Below, in pieces: positions 1-5,580 of a stretch of DNA of 9,926 bases (position 1 is its first letter; every line of letters starts with the position of its first letter). The stretch is from Bacteroidales bacterium UBA3742. Lineage in GTDB: Bacteria; Bacteroidota; Bacteroidia; Bacteroidales; Paludibacteraceae. The DNA lies in NCBI GenBank assembly GCA_002371785.1, contig DFGU01000037.1, positions 1 through 9,926 of the forward strand, read 5' to 3'. Below the pieces are notes generated by a model. It was not told the DNA's origin. It worked only from the letters and a program-made list of their open reading frames with translations, and searched no databases. A program made the translations under genes and the position numbers.

Positions 1-598
1 TGCCGGTGTGCATGCGCGCCAGATGTGGGCGCACTTTGATGCCGAGCAGGCCCTGCCCGAGAATCTGGTCCACCGACTCAACGCCCTACTACCCGAGTCG
101 ATCGCTATATATAGTATAGTACGCGTATGCGCGGATGCGCACGCACGCTTTGATGCCTCGGCCCGCACCTATCGCTACTATATCACTACCCGCAAAGATC
201 CCTTTGCCGGACGCATCCGTACTCGCGTAGCGCCGGGACTTGATTTCGAGGCCATGAACCGTGCTGCTGAGCTCCTTCTCGGACGCCAGGACTTCGCTTC
301 TTTCTGCCGACTGCATACCGACGTCAAGACCACCATCTGCGACGTACGCGAAGCCTATTGGACCGTGGAAAACGAGTGCGAAGCCTACTTTACTATAACA
401 GCCGACAGATTCCTTCGCAATATGGTGCGCGCGGTGGTCGGTACCCTCTTCGACGTCGGACGCGGCAAACTGACGGAGGAGCAGTTCCAGGCCATCATCC
501 GAGCCCAGTCGCGTGCCTCCGCAGGTCAGTCGGCCGATGCCCGAGGACTCTTTTTAGAGCAAATTCAGTATCCCGCAACAATTTTTGCACCTTTTTGA
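1..598 (+). CDS. truA: tRNA pseudouridine synthase A, 3' part (5' end outside window)
   Basis: TruA converts uridines 38-40 of the tRNA anticodon stem-loop to pseudouridine. The reading frame is open from base 2, and the first visible residues are AGVHARQMWAHFD, the tail of the family's RTDAGVHA motif. Base 1 (t) would therefore be the last base of the catalytic Asp codon, so the N-terminal part of roughly 50-60 residues is missing. Later TruA blocks are all present: ARTYRYYI, carrying the active-site Tyr, then DFASFCRLHTDVKTTICDV, then RFLRNMVRAVVGTLFDVGRG near the C-terminus. The GTG at 8 is an internal Val, not a start. The C-terminus looks natural, ending shortly after the usual Q-R-A-G-A-like segment (SRASAGQSADARGLFLEQI). 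The next gene lies 73 bp downstream behind its own promoter, so I infer that truA belongs to a transcript coming from the left. No strong terminator is visible after it. Confidence 0.95.
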   Translation, partial: AGVHARQMWAHFDAEQALPENLVHRLNALLPESIAIYSIVRVCADAHARFDASARTYRYYITTRKDPFAGRIRTRVAPGLDFEAMNRAAELLLGRQDFASFCRLHTDVKTTICDVREAYWTVENECEAYFTITADRFLRNMVRAVVGTLFDVGRGKLTEEQFQAIIRAQSRASAGQSADARGLFLEQIQYPATIFAPF

Positions 599-632
599 CC
601 AAATAGTGCACACGCGTATCGAAAAAAAGCAG

Positions 633-640
633 TAATTTTG
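633..640 (+). promoter_or_regulatory. Promoter -7 element upstream of the GH28 gene
   Basis: TAATTTTG matches the Bacteroidetes -7 consensus TAnnTTTG and lies 31 bp before the GH28 start codon, inside the only gap between truA and this gene. I do not see a convincing TTTG -33 element at the expected distance of about 20 bp, so the call rests on the -7 box alone. Transcription would start near 646, giving a leader of about 25 bases. Confidence 0.5.
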
Positions 641-671
641 CAGCGCAAAATCACATTAACTCACTCGTATC

Positions 672-2216
672 ATGAGAAAGCTTTTTATTTCGATCGTCCT
701 CGTGTGCGCTACCTTGGCGCTCCAGGCACGTCCGTCCTACCAGCAGATGACCCAGAAAGAGGCCAACGCGCTCAGCCGCCAGGCCGAGTTTAAGATGCCG
801 AGGGTCACCGTCCCCGGTTTTGGCAAGAAGACCTACAACGTGCTCGACTACGGCGCTGATCCTACGGGCATGGAGCTCTCCACCAAGGCTATCCAGGACG
901 CTATCGACCGCTGCAATGCACAGGGTGGTGGCACCGTCATCATCCCCGCCGGCATGTACACCACCGGTCCGATCACGCTCCGCTCCAACGTACGCCTCTA
1001 TACCGAGCCCAATAGCTTTATCTCGTTCTCCCACGACCTGGACCAGTACGAGATGTACGACACCTGGTTTGAGGGTATCCCTACCAAGCGTTGCACCTCG
1101 CCTATCCATGCCTTTATGCAGGTCAACATAGCCATCACAGGCCATGGTGTCTTCAACGGCAATGGCGACTGGTGGCGTCCGCTCAAGAAATCGAAGATGA
1201 CCGACGCACAATGGAAGAAGCACTTGAAGGAAAAAGGTGGCATCGTGGTCAACAACGTGTGGTATCCCGACTCCGGTTCGGTCTATGCACAGAGTCTGTG
1301 CGAGGACCAGAACGTGCCCGTTGTGACCGACCCAAACGACTGGGCCAAGATTAAGTCGTTCCTTCGCCCCGTGATGCTCCACTTCGTAGGTTGCCAGAAC
1401 GTGCTGCTGGAGGGTGTCACCTTTGAGAACTCACCCGCCTGGAACCTGCATCCCATGCTCTGCGAGAACCTCATAATGAGCGATTTGAACGTCCGCAACC
1501 CATGGTATAGTCAGAACGGTGATGGCGTGGACGTAGAGTCGTGCAAGAACGTGCTGATCCAGCGTTGCCAGTTCGACGTGGGCGACGACGCTATCTGCAT
1601 GAAGTCGGGCAAGAACAAACCCGGACGCGACCGCGGTGTACCGACGGAGAATGTCGTGGTAGATCAGTGCGTGGTCTATCACGGACACGGTGGTTTTGTA
1701 GTAGGTTCCGAGATGTCGGGCGGCATCAAGAACATCCAGGTGATGAACAACCTCTATATCGGCACCGACGTGGGTCTGCGCTTTAAGTCCACCCGCGGTC
1801 GTGGCGGCATCGTGGAGAATATCTACATCCGCAACGTCCATATGTGCAACATCCCCAACGAGGCCCTGCTCTTCGACCTCTTCTATGGCGGCAAGGGTGC
1901 CGGTGAGGAGACCGAGGAAGAACTGGCCGCACGTATGAATGCCGAGGCACCGACCGTGAGCGACGAGACGCCGCAGTTTAAGAACATCTATATCTCGGAT
2001 TGCACCGCCAAGAACGTCAAGCGTTGCATGTACTTCAACGGCCTGCCAGAGATGAAGATCCAGAACGTCCAGCTCCGCAACATCAAGATGCAGGGCACGG
2101 AGGGCGCACTGCTGCGTCAGACCGACGGTCTCGTGATCGACCACGTCCAAATCACCCCCACCGATGGCAATGCCTTTGTCCTGGCTCCGACTGTGACCAA
2201 CATTCAGTGGAAATAA
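672..2216 (+). CDS. Secreted glycoside hydrolase family 28 enzyme (polygalacturonase/pectinase type)
   Basis: GH28 enzymes hydrolyse alpha-1,4 galacturonosyl links in pectin and fold as a right-handed beta-helix. The 514-residue protein begins with a signal peptide (MRKLFISIVLVCATLALQA, cleavage near residue 19), so it should act in the periplasm or on the cell surface. The helix entry motif YNVLDYGADPTG lies at 55-66. The GH28 active-site set is complete: NGDGVD at 282-287 (N-x-D), GDDAI at 304-308 (the Asp pair), HGHGG at 337-341 (catalytic-site His), and RFK at 370-372 (the R-I-K substrate-binding motif). Length and inserts, such as the Trp-rich stretch at about 167-200, are typical of Bacteroidetes exo-acting members. 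Whether it is exo-polygalacturonase or acts on rhamnogalacturonan cannot be told from sequence. The start is the first ATG after the promoter and gives an intact signal peptide. A DUF4861 lipoprotein gene follows 27 bp downstream, probably in the same transcript. Confidence 0.93.
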   Translation: MRKLFISIVLVCATLALQARPSYQQMTQKEANALSRQAEFKMPRVTVPGFGKKTYNVLDYGADPTGMELSTKAIQDAIDRCNAQGGGTVIIPAGMYTTGPITLRSNVRLYTEPNSFISFSHDLDQYEMYDTWFEGIPTKRCTSPIHAFMQVNIAITGHGVFNGNGDWWRPLKKSKMTDAQWKKHLKEKGGIVVNNVWYPDSGSVYAQSLCEDQNVPVVTDPNDWAKIKSFLRPVMLHFVGCQNVLLEGVTFENSPAWNLHPMLCENLIMSDLNVRNPWYSQNGDGVDVESCKNVLIQRCQFDVGDDAICMKSGKNKPGRDRGVPTENVVVDQCVVYHGHGGFVVGSEMSGGIKNIQVMNNLYIGTDVGLRFKSTRGRGGIVENIYIRNVHMCNIPNEALLFDLFYGGKGAGEETEEELAARMNAEAPTVSDETPQFKNIYISDCTAKNVKRCMYFNGLPEMKIQNVQLRNIKMQGTEGALLRQTDGLVIDHVQITPTDGNAFVLAPTVTNIQWK

Positions 2217-2218
2217 GT

Positions 2219-2250
2219 AGTCTATCAGCGAAGCGATCCTATAGTGAAAA
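2219..2250 (+). repeat. Two copies of a 16-bp degenerate repeat between the GH28 and DUF4861 genes
   Basis: Units are AGTCTATCAGCGAAGC (2219-2234) and a diverged second one starting GATCCTATAGTGAAAA (2235-2250). They match the units inside the next gene (consensus about GGTCTWWCAGYGAAGC). They fill the space between the two genes and overlap the GTG at 2244, one possible start of the DUF4861 gene. Confidence 0.7.
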
Positions 2251-3359
2251 ACGAAGTTAATCGTGCCCTTGTGGCTAAGAAACGGTCTTACAGCGCAGCG
2301 GTCCTACAGTGCAGCGGTCTTATAGTAGCTTTAGCGACGGTCTTACTCGCGGGCTGTAGTCCGCGAGTAGCTACCTCTTTCTGGCGTATCGGCACCGAGG
2401 CGGATTCTCTTCGTCCCGGTTATGCCGTGCTCTATGAGGGTCAGAAGATGCGCCATTGTTACCCCATCCGCGAATGGACCGATAGTCCGGACGTGGACAC
2501 CTACCATCAGCTCCATCACCACGGTGTAGCCGTAGAGTCCGAGCTGATGGCGTATCGCATCTATTTCGACCGCAAGCAGACCATCGATCCCTACTGCAAG
2601 CGTACGCCGCAGCTGGAGTTGGCGCAAAGCTATTGGTACCCTAACGATAGCCTTCTTCAGGCAGACTACGGCGATGATATCCTGCGCGTCAGTGGTACGG
2701 TAGGAGTCGGCAGTGTCAAATACTGGAACGGCAAGAAAATGGTGCATATCGAGCCCGTGGCCGAACGCAGCCAACGTATCGTCCGCCAGACCCGCAAGGA
2801 GGCCGTCATCGAGGTGGCTGTCAAGGGTTGGCAGGTAGAGGGTAAGTCGGTGGATATGACTGTGCAGTACACTATGCGTGCCGGTCATCGCGACATGCGC
2901 TGCGACGTCTATCTCTCCGAACCCGTCGAAGGCTTATGTACGGGAGTACAAACCATCCCCGCCAAAGGCGGAAACAATCACCAATCACCAATCACCAATC
3001 ACCAATTACAAAACGGAGTTTTGTTATCCTCTTGGGGCACCGACTGGCCGGTGAACGATAGCACGAAGTATGCCAAGGAGACAGTCGGCCTGGGGGTGTT
3101 TATCCCCGCAGCCTGTGCCGGCCGCTTGGTGCAAGACAAGCAGAACAACCTCTGCCTGCTGTCTTTCAGTCCGCAGGACGGTCTTTCAGTGAAACGGTCT
3201 ATCAGTGATAATGGTCTATCAGGCGAAGCCGGTCTAAAAATGTGCTGTGTACATTTTTATTTAACCTGTTGCGGTGCCACAAAAGAAAACCACCCCGCAG
3301 CCACGAGTGCTGAGGAGTGGTTATCGTATCTTCGCCTCTGGGCGAAAGAGTTGCGCTGA
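2244..3359 (+). CDS. DUF4861-family lipoprotein, pectin-locus associated
   Basis: The biochemical function is not established. DUF4861 proteins are exported proteins found beside pectin-degrading enzymes in Bacteroidetes. I recognise the family from YHQLHHHGVAVESELMAYRI (87-106) followed by YFDRKQTIDPY, and from SSWGTDWPV (262-270), ETVGLGV (279-285) and the C-terminal TSAEEWLSYLRLW. A hydrophobic stretch ends in lipobox LLAGC, so Cys38 would be lipidated and the protein anchored in a membrane. The start is uncertain: GTG at 2244 and GTG at 2271 (giving MAKKRSYS...) are both possible, and no ATG or clear ribosome binding site is present. Three insert-like tracts are repeat DNA: the signal peptide (14-37), residues about 244-255 (heptad array), and about 306-331. 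The frame stays open through all of them. It is probably co-transcribed with the GH28 gene, and its stop is 4 bp from the end of the convergent htpG. Confidence 0.82.
   Translation: MKNEVNRALVAKKRSYSAAVLQCSGLIVALATVLLAGCSPRVATSFWRIGTEADSLRPGYAVLYEGQKMRHCYPIREWTDSPDVDTYHQLHHHGVAVESELMAYRIYFDRKQTIDPYCKRTPQLELAQSYWYPNDSLLQADYGDDILRVSGTVGVGSVKYWNGKKMVHIEPVAERSQRIVRQTRKEAVIEVAVKGWQVEGKSVDMTVQYTMRAGHRDMRCDVYLSEPVEGLCTGVQTIPAKGGNNHQSPITNHQLQNGVLLSSWGTDWPVNDSTKYAKETVGLGVFIPAACAGRLVQDKQNNLCLLSFSPQDGLSVKRSISDNGLSGEAGLKMCCVHFYLTCCGATKENHPAATSAEEWLSYLRLWAKELR
2284..2354 (+). repeat. 16-bp repeat cluster encoding the lipoprotein signal peptide
   Basis: Units: GGTCTTACAGCGCAGC (2284-2299), GGTCCTACAGTGCAGC (2300-2315), a shortened GGTCTTATAGTAGC (2316-2329), then after 9 bases GGTCTTACTCGCGGGC (2339-2354). 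The first two are directly adjacent and differ at two positions. They encode residues 14-37 of the DUF4861 protein, which is the hydrophobic core and the lipobox residues just before Cys38. Confidence 0.8.
2344..2369. repeat. 9-bp perfect inverted repeat at the lipobox codons
   Basis: TACTCGCGG (2344-2352) and CCGCGAGTA (2361-2369) pair perfectly around an 8-base loop. The left arm overlaps the last 16-bp repeat unit, and the hairpin spans the codons of the lipobox Leu-Ala-Gly-Cys and the first mature residues. No T-run follows, so it is not a classical terminator. Confidence 0.7.
2975..3006 (+). repeat. Heptanucleotide array (CAATCAC)x4 inside the DUF4861 gene
   Basis: Four perfect copies of CAATCAC (2975-2981, 2982-2988, 2989-2995, 2996-3002) are followed by a partial CAAT. 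The array encodes N-H-Q-S-P-I-T-N-H-Q around residues 244-255, between the conserved TGVQTIP strand and SSWGTDWPV. A unit of 7 is not a multiple of 3, so gaining or losing one copy would shift the frame. Confidence 0.95.
3161..3235 (+). repeat. 16-bp repeat cluster near the 3' end of the DUF4861 gene
   Basis: A diverged first unit starts GTCTTTCAGTCC at 3161. It is followed by GGTCTTTCAGTGAAAC (3180-3195), GGTCTATCAGTGATAAT (3196-3212), GGTCTATCAGGCGAAGCC (3213-3230) and the start of a further unit, GGTCT (3231-3235). The cluster encodes about residues 306-331, between the strand NNLCLLSF and the conserved VHFYLT strand. It is the same family as the units at 2219-2354. Confidence 0.78.
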
Positions 3360-3363
3360 GCCC

Positions 3364-5364
3364 TTATAGCAGTTCCACCGAACGGTTCACAAATCGTGCC
3401 AGTGCTTCGCCTTTCAGTTGACCGCTGGCCAGCAACGCGATATCGATCAGTTGTTTCAGTCGCTCATCCTCGCCATCCAACTTATAGACGGTCTTGATGA
3501 CGGTCTCCTTGGTAGGTGCATCGCCCTCTTTCTCTGCGGGTTTCTCCACCTCTTCCTGTATCTGTTCTGCGGTCTCTTTGCCTACCAGTTCTTGGATCAA
3601 CGGGTGGTTGGTATTCACTACCAGGTTGTATTGGTCGGGCATTTGTCCGTAGAACGCCATGCCTTGCTGATGAGCAGCCATCTCCTTCATACGGCGCATG
3701 AACTCGTTCTGGGTCAGGAATACAGGCAGTGCGTCTTTGGCAGCCGCTTCGCAGCTGACGTAGTAGCGCAGCTTATCGGCATCACTCGGCAGCAAACCCT
3801 CAAAGGCTTTGCGCAGGCCCTCCTTCTGCTCGTCGGTGTATGTGTCCTTTTCGGCCTCTTCCTTACGAATCAGGTTCTCTATCGTATCGCTATCCACGCG
3901 TACGAAGCGTAAACTGGTCGTTGGCTGTTGGTCGTTGGTCGTTTGACTTTTCTGCTCGGCCTGAGACATACAATGTACATCCAGTTCGCCGTCCATCACC
4001 AGCACGTCGTAGCCTTTCTGTTTGGCGCGTTCGATATAGGTGTAGTGGGCATCCGGGTCGTTGGTATAGAGCAGCACCAAGTTGCCGTCTTTGTCGGTCT
4101 GGGCGTCCTTCACCTTGGCCTCGTATTCGCCCAGGGGCATGTATTCGCCGGCGATATTCTTCAGCAGGGCAAAGCCTTTGGCTTTCTCGTAGAATTTCTC
4201 GTCCGTGAGCATACCAAACTGGATAAACATCTTGATGTCGTCCCATTTCTTGGCGAAGTCCTCTTTGTCGGCCTTGTACAATTCTGCCAATTTGTCAGCC
4301 ACTTTCTTGGTGATATAGCCCGAGATCTTCTTGACGTTGTTGTCGCTCTGCAGGTAACTACGGCTCACGTTGAGCGGGATATCCGGACTGTCGATCACGC
4401 CGTGCAGCAGGGTTAGGTACTCGGGTACGATGTTCTCCACCTCGTCGGTCACGTACACCTGGTTGCAGTATAGCTGGATCTTGTTGCGCTTAACGTCCAG
4501 GTTGCTCTTGATCTTCGGGAAGTACAGGATACCCGTCAGGTGGAACGGATAGTCTACGTTCAGGTGGATATGGAAGAGCGGCTCGTCCATCTGCATGGGG
4601 TACAGCTCATGGTAGAACTTGTCATAGTCCTCATCTTTCAGTTCTGACGGTTTCTTGGTCCATGCCGGCTCGGTGTTGTTGATGATATTCTCCTCTTCGT
4701 TTCCGTCTTGGTCACAGACCACAACCTGTTTGCCGTCTTTCCACTCTTTCTTCTTGCCGAAGGCAATCTCTACGGGCAGGAACTTGCAGTATTTCTTCAG
4801 CAGTCCTTCTATCGTCGCGTCTTCCAGGTACTGGCTGAACTCCTCGTTGAGGTGCAGCACCACGTCCGTACCGCGCTCGGCTTTGATGGTCTCCTCCATC
4901 GTGTACTCCGGACTGCCCTCGCAGCTCCAGTGAACGGCCTTGGCATCCTCCTGGTAGCTCTGGCTGAATATCTCCACCTTGTCGGCCACCATGAACGATG
5001 AGTAGAAGCCCAGACCGAAGTGACCGATAATGGCTTCCGCCTTGTCTTTGTATTGGTTTACAAACTCCTCTGCACCGGAGAACGCGATCTGGTTGATATA
5101 GCGATCCACCTCCTCAGCTGTCATGCCGATACCGTGATCGCTGACGGTCAAGGTTTTCTTCGCTTTGTCGAGGCTAACGCGTACGCGCAAATCGCCCAGG
5201 TCGCCCTTGGCTTCACCCACCGAAGACAGGGTCTTCAGCTTCTGCGTCGCATCTACGGCGTTACTGATCAACTCACGCAGAAAGATCTCGTGATCGCTGT
5301 ACAAAAATTTCTTGATGACGGGGAATATATTGTCCGACGTCACGCCAATATTACCTTTACTCAT
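3364..5364 (-). CDS. htpG: Molecular chaperone HtpG (bacterial Hsp90)
   Basis: HtpG is the cytosolic Hsp90 homologue, an ATP-driven homodimeric chaperone. The 666-residue protein has the GHKL ATPase domain at the N-terminus: ELISNAVDA (31-39, Glu31 and the Mg-binding Asn35), SDHGIGM (75-81) and GHFGLGFYSSFMV (114-126). The middle domain includes KKKEWKDGK, WTKKPSEL and IPLNVSRSYLQSD, with the catalytic-loop Arg. The dimerisation domain ends KGEALARFVNRSVELL. Start: ATG at 5362-5364 matches the conserved Bacteroidetes N-terminus MxKGNIGVTS. It is slightly shorter than Bacteroides HtpG because the C-terminal charged region is shorter. Residues about 475-484 (TTNDQQPTTS), between EQK and RFVRVDSD, come from a heptanucleotide array. 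I recall only about four residues there in Bacteroides HtpG. Promoter and a palindromic operator candidate lie upstream at 5405-5444. It converges on the DUF4861 gene with 4 bp between stops and no visible terminator. Confidence 0.98.
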   Translation of the reverse strand: MSKGNIGVTSDNIFPVIKKFLYSDHEIFLRELISNAVDATQKLKTLSSVGEAKGDLGDLRVRVSLDKAKKTLTVSDHGIGMTAEEVDRYINQIAFSGAEEFVNQYKDKAEAIIGHFGLGFYSSFMVADKVEIFSQSYQEDAKAVHWSCEGSPEYTMEETIKAERGTDVVLHLNEEFSQYLEDATIEGLLKKYCKFLPVEIAFGKKKEWKDGKQVVVCDQDGNEEENIINNTEPAWTKKPSELKDEDYDKFYHELYPMQMDEPLFHIHLNVDYPFHLTGILYFPKIKSNLDVKRNKIQLYCNQVYVTDEVENIVPEYLTLLHGVIDSPDIPLNVSRSYLQSDNNVKKISGYITKKVADKLAELYKADKEDFAKKWDDIKMFIQFGMLTDEKFYEKAKGFALLKNIAGEYMPLGEYEAKVKDAQTDKDGNLVLLYTNDPDAHYTYIERAKQKGYDVLVMDGELDVHCMSQAEQKSQTTNDQQPTTSLRFVRVDSDTIENLIRKEEAEKDTYTDEQKEGLRKAFEGLLPSDADKLRYYVSCEAAAKDALPVFLTQNEFMRRMKEMAAHQQGMAFYGQMPDQYNLVVNTNHPLIQELVGKETAEQIQEEVEKPAEKEGDAPTKETVIKTVYKLDGEDERLKQLIDIALLASGQLKGEALARFVNRSVELL
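3915..3942 (-). repeat. Heptanucleotide array inside htpG, four units
   Basis: On the + strand: TGGTCGT, TGGCTGT, TGGTCGT, TGGTCGT (3915-3942). On the htpG sense strand this is the unit CAACGAC, with one copy reading CAACAGC. It resembles the CAATCAC unit in the neighbouring DUF4861 gene and encodes T-N-D-Q-Q-P-T-T. It sits between the conserved segments MSQAEQK and RFVRVDSD. Confidence 0.9.
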
Positions 5365-5377
5365 ATCGTGTTATATT

Positions 5378-5405
5378 AATTTTGAATTTTTAATTTTTAA
5401 TTTTC
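5378..5405 (-). repeat. AT-only heptanucleotide array forming the htpG leader
   Basis: Four units on the + strand: AATTTTG, AATTTTT, AATTTTT, AATTTTC (5378-5405), exactly 7 bp apart. The array runs from the -7 element of the htpG promoter to 13 bp before the start codon, so it makes up most of the predicted 5' untranslated leader. It probably keeps this region unstructured. Confidence 0.85.
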
Positions 5406-5437
5406 AAATTCTATGCCACGCCTTTCCATCTGCCAAA
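5405..5437 (-). promoter_or_regulatory. Candidate htpG promoter
   Basis: On the minus strand, TTTG (5434-5437) is followed after exactly 20 bp by TAGAATTTG (5405-5413). This resembles -33 TTTG and -7 TAnnTTTG, with one extra base in the -7 box. The 20-bp spacing equals that of the opposed promoter at 5469-5500. The extra base makes the call less certain. Confidence 0.5.
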
Positions 5438-5444
5438 TTGGCAG
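5430..5444. promoter_or_regulatory. Palindromic operator candidate over the htpG -33 element
   Basis: CTGCCAA (5430-5436), one central base, TTGGCAG (5438-5444): a perfect 7-bp inverted repeat. The -33 TTTG of the htpG promoter lies at its centre. TGCCA recurs at 5414, 5431 and 5448, exactly 17 bp apart. It does not match CIRCE. The binding protein is unknown. Confidence 0.55.
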
Positions 5445-5468
5445 AATTGCCACTAATCTGCAAATAAA

Positions 5469-5500
5469 TTTGCATATGTCGGAAAAATGTTGTAACTTTG
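5469..5500 (+). promoter_or_regulatory. Promoter of the YARHG-protein / transporter operon
   Basis: TTTG (5469-5472), a 20-bp spacer, then TAACTTTG (5493-5500): a good match to the Bacteroidetes -33/-7 promoter. Transcription would start near 5506, leaving a leader of about 75 bases before the ATG at 5581. Confidence 0.72.
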
Positions 5501-5580
5501 CAGCGGAAAGTATATCATCATCATGAATGGGCTTCGCGGTGAGTTTTTAACAAGACAACACAACAAGACCGACAAACTAT

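Noticed and set aside
591..600. CTTTTTGACC at the truA end as a -33 element for the GH28 promoter
   Set aside because: It lies about 35 bp from the TAATTTTG box, too far for the usual spacing of about 20 bp.
651..2150. Long minus-strand open frames opposite the GH28 gene (651-1382 and 1431-2150)
   Set aside because: The + frame has a signal peptide and all GH28 active-site motifs. The minus frames show no recognisable domain.
2975..3006. CAATCAC array as a small CRISPR
   Set aside because: Units are 7 bp with no spacers, and no cas gene is present.
2244..3359. DUF4861 gene as a pseudogene because of repeat insertions
   Set aside because: The frame is open from start to stop, and the conserved family segments before, between and after the inserts are all in one frame.
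5439..5450. TGGCAG-TTGC resemblance to a sigma-54 promoter
   Set aside because: The distance between the GG and GC elements is too short for the -24/-12 geometry, and housekeeping-type -33/-7 elements explain the region.
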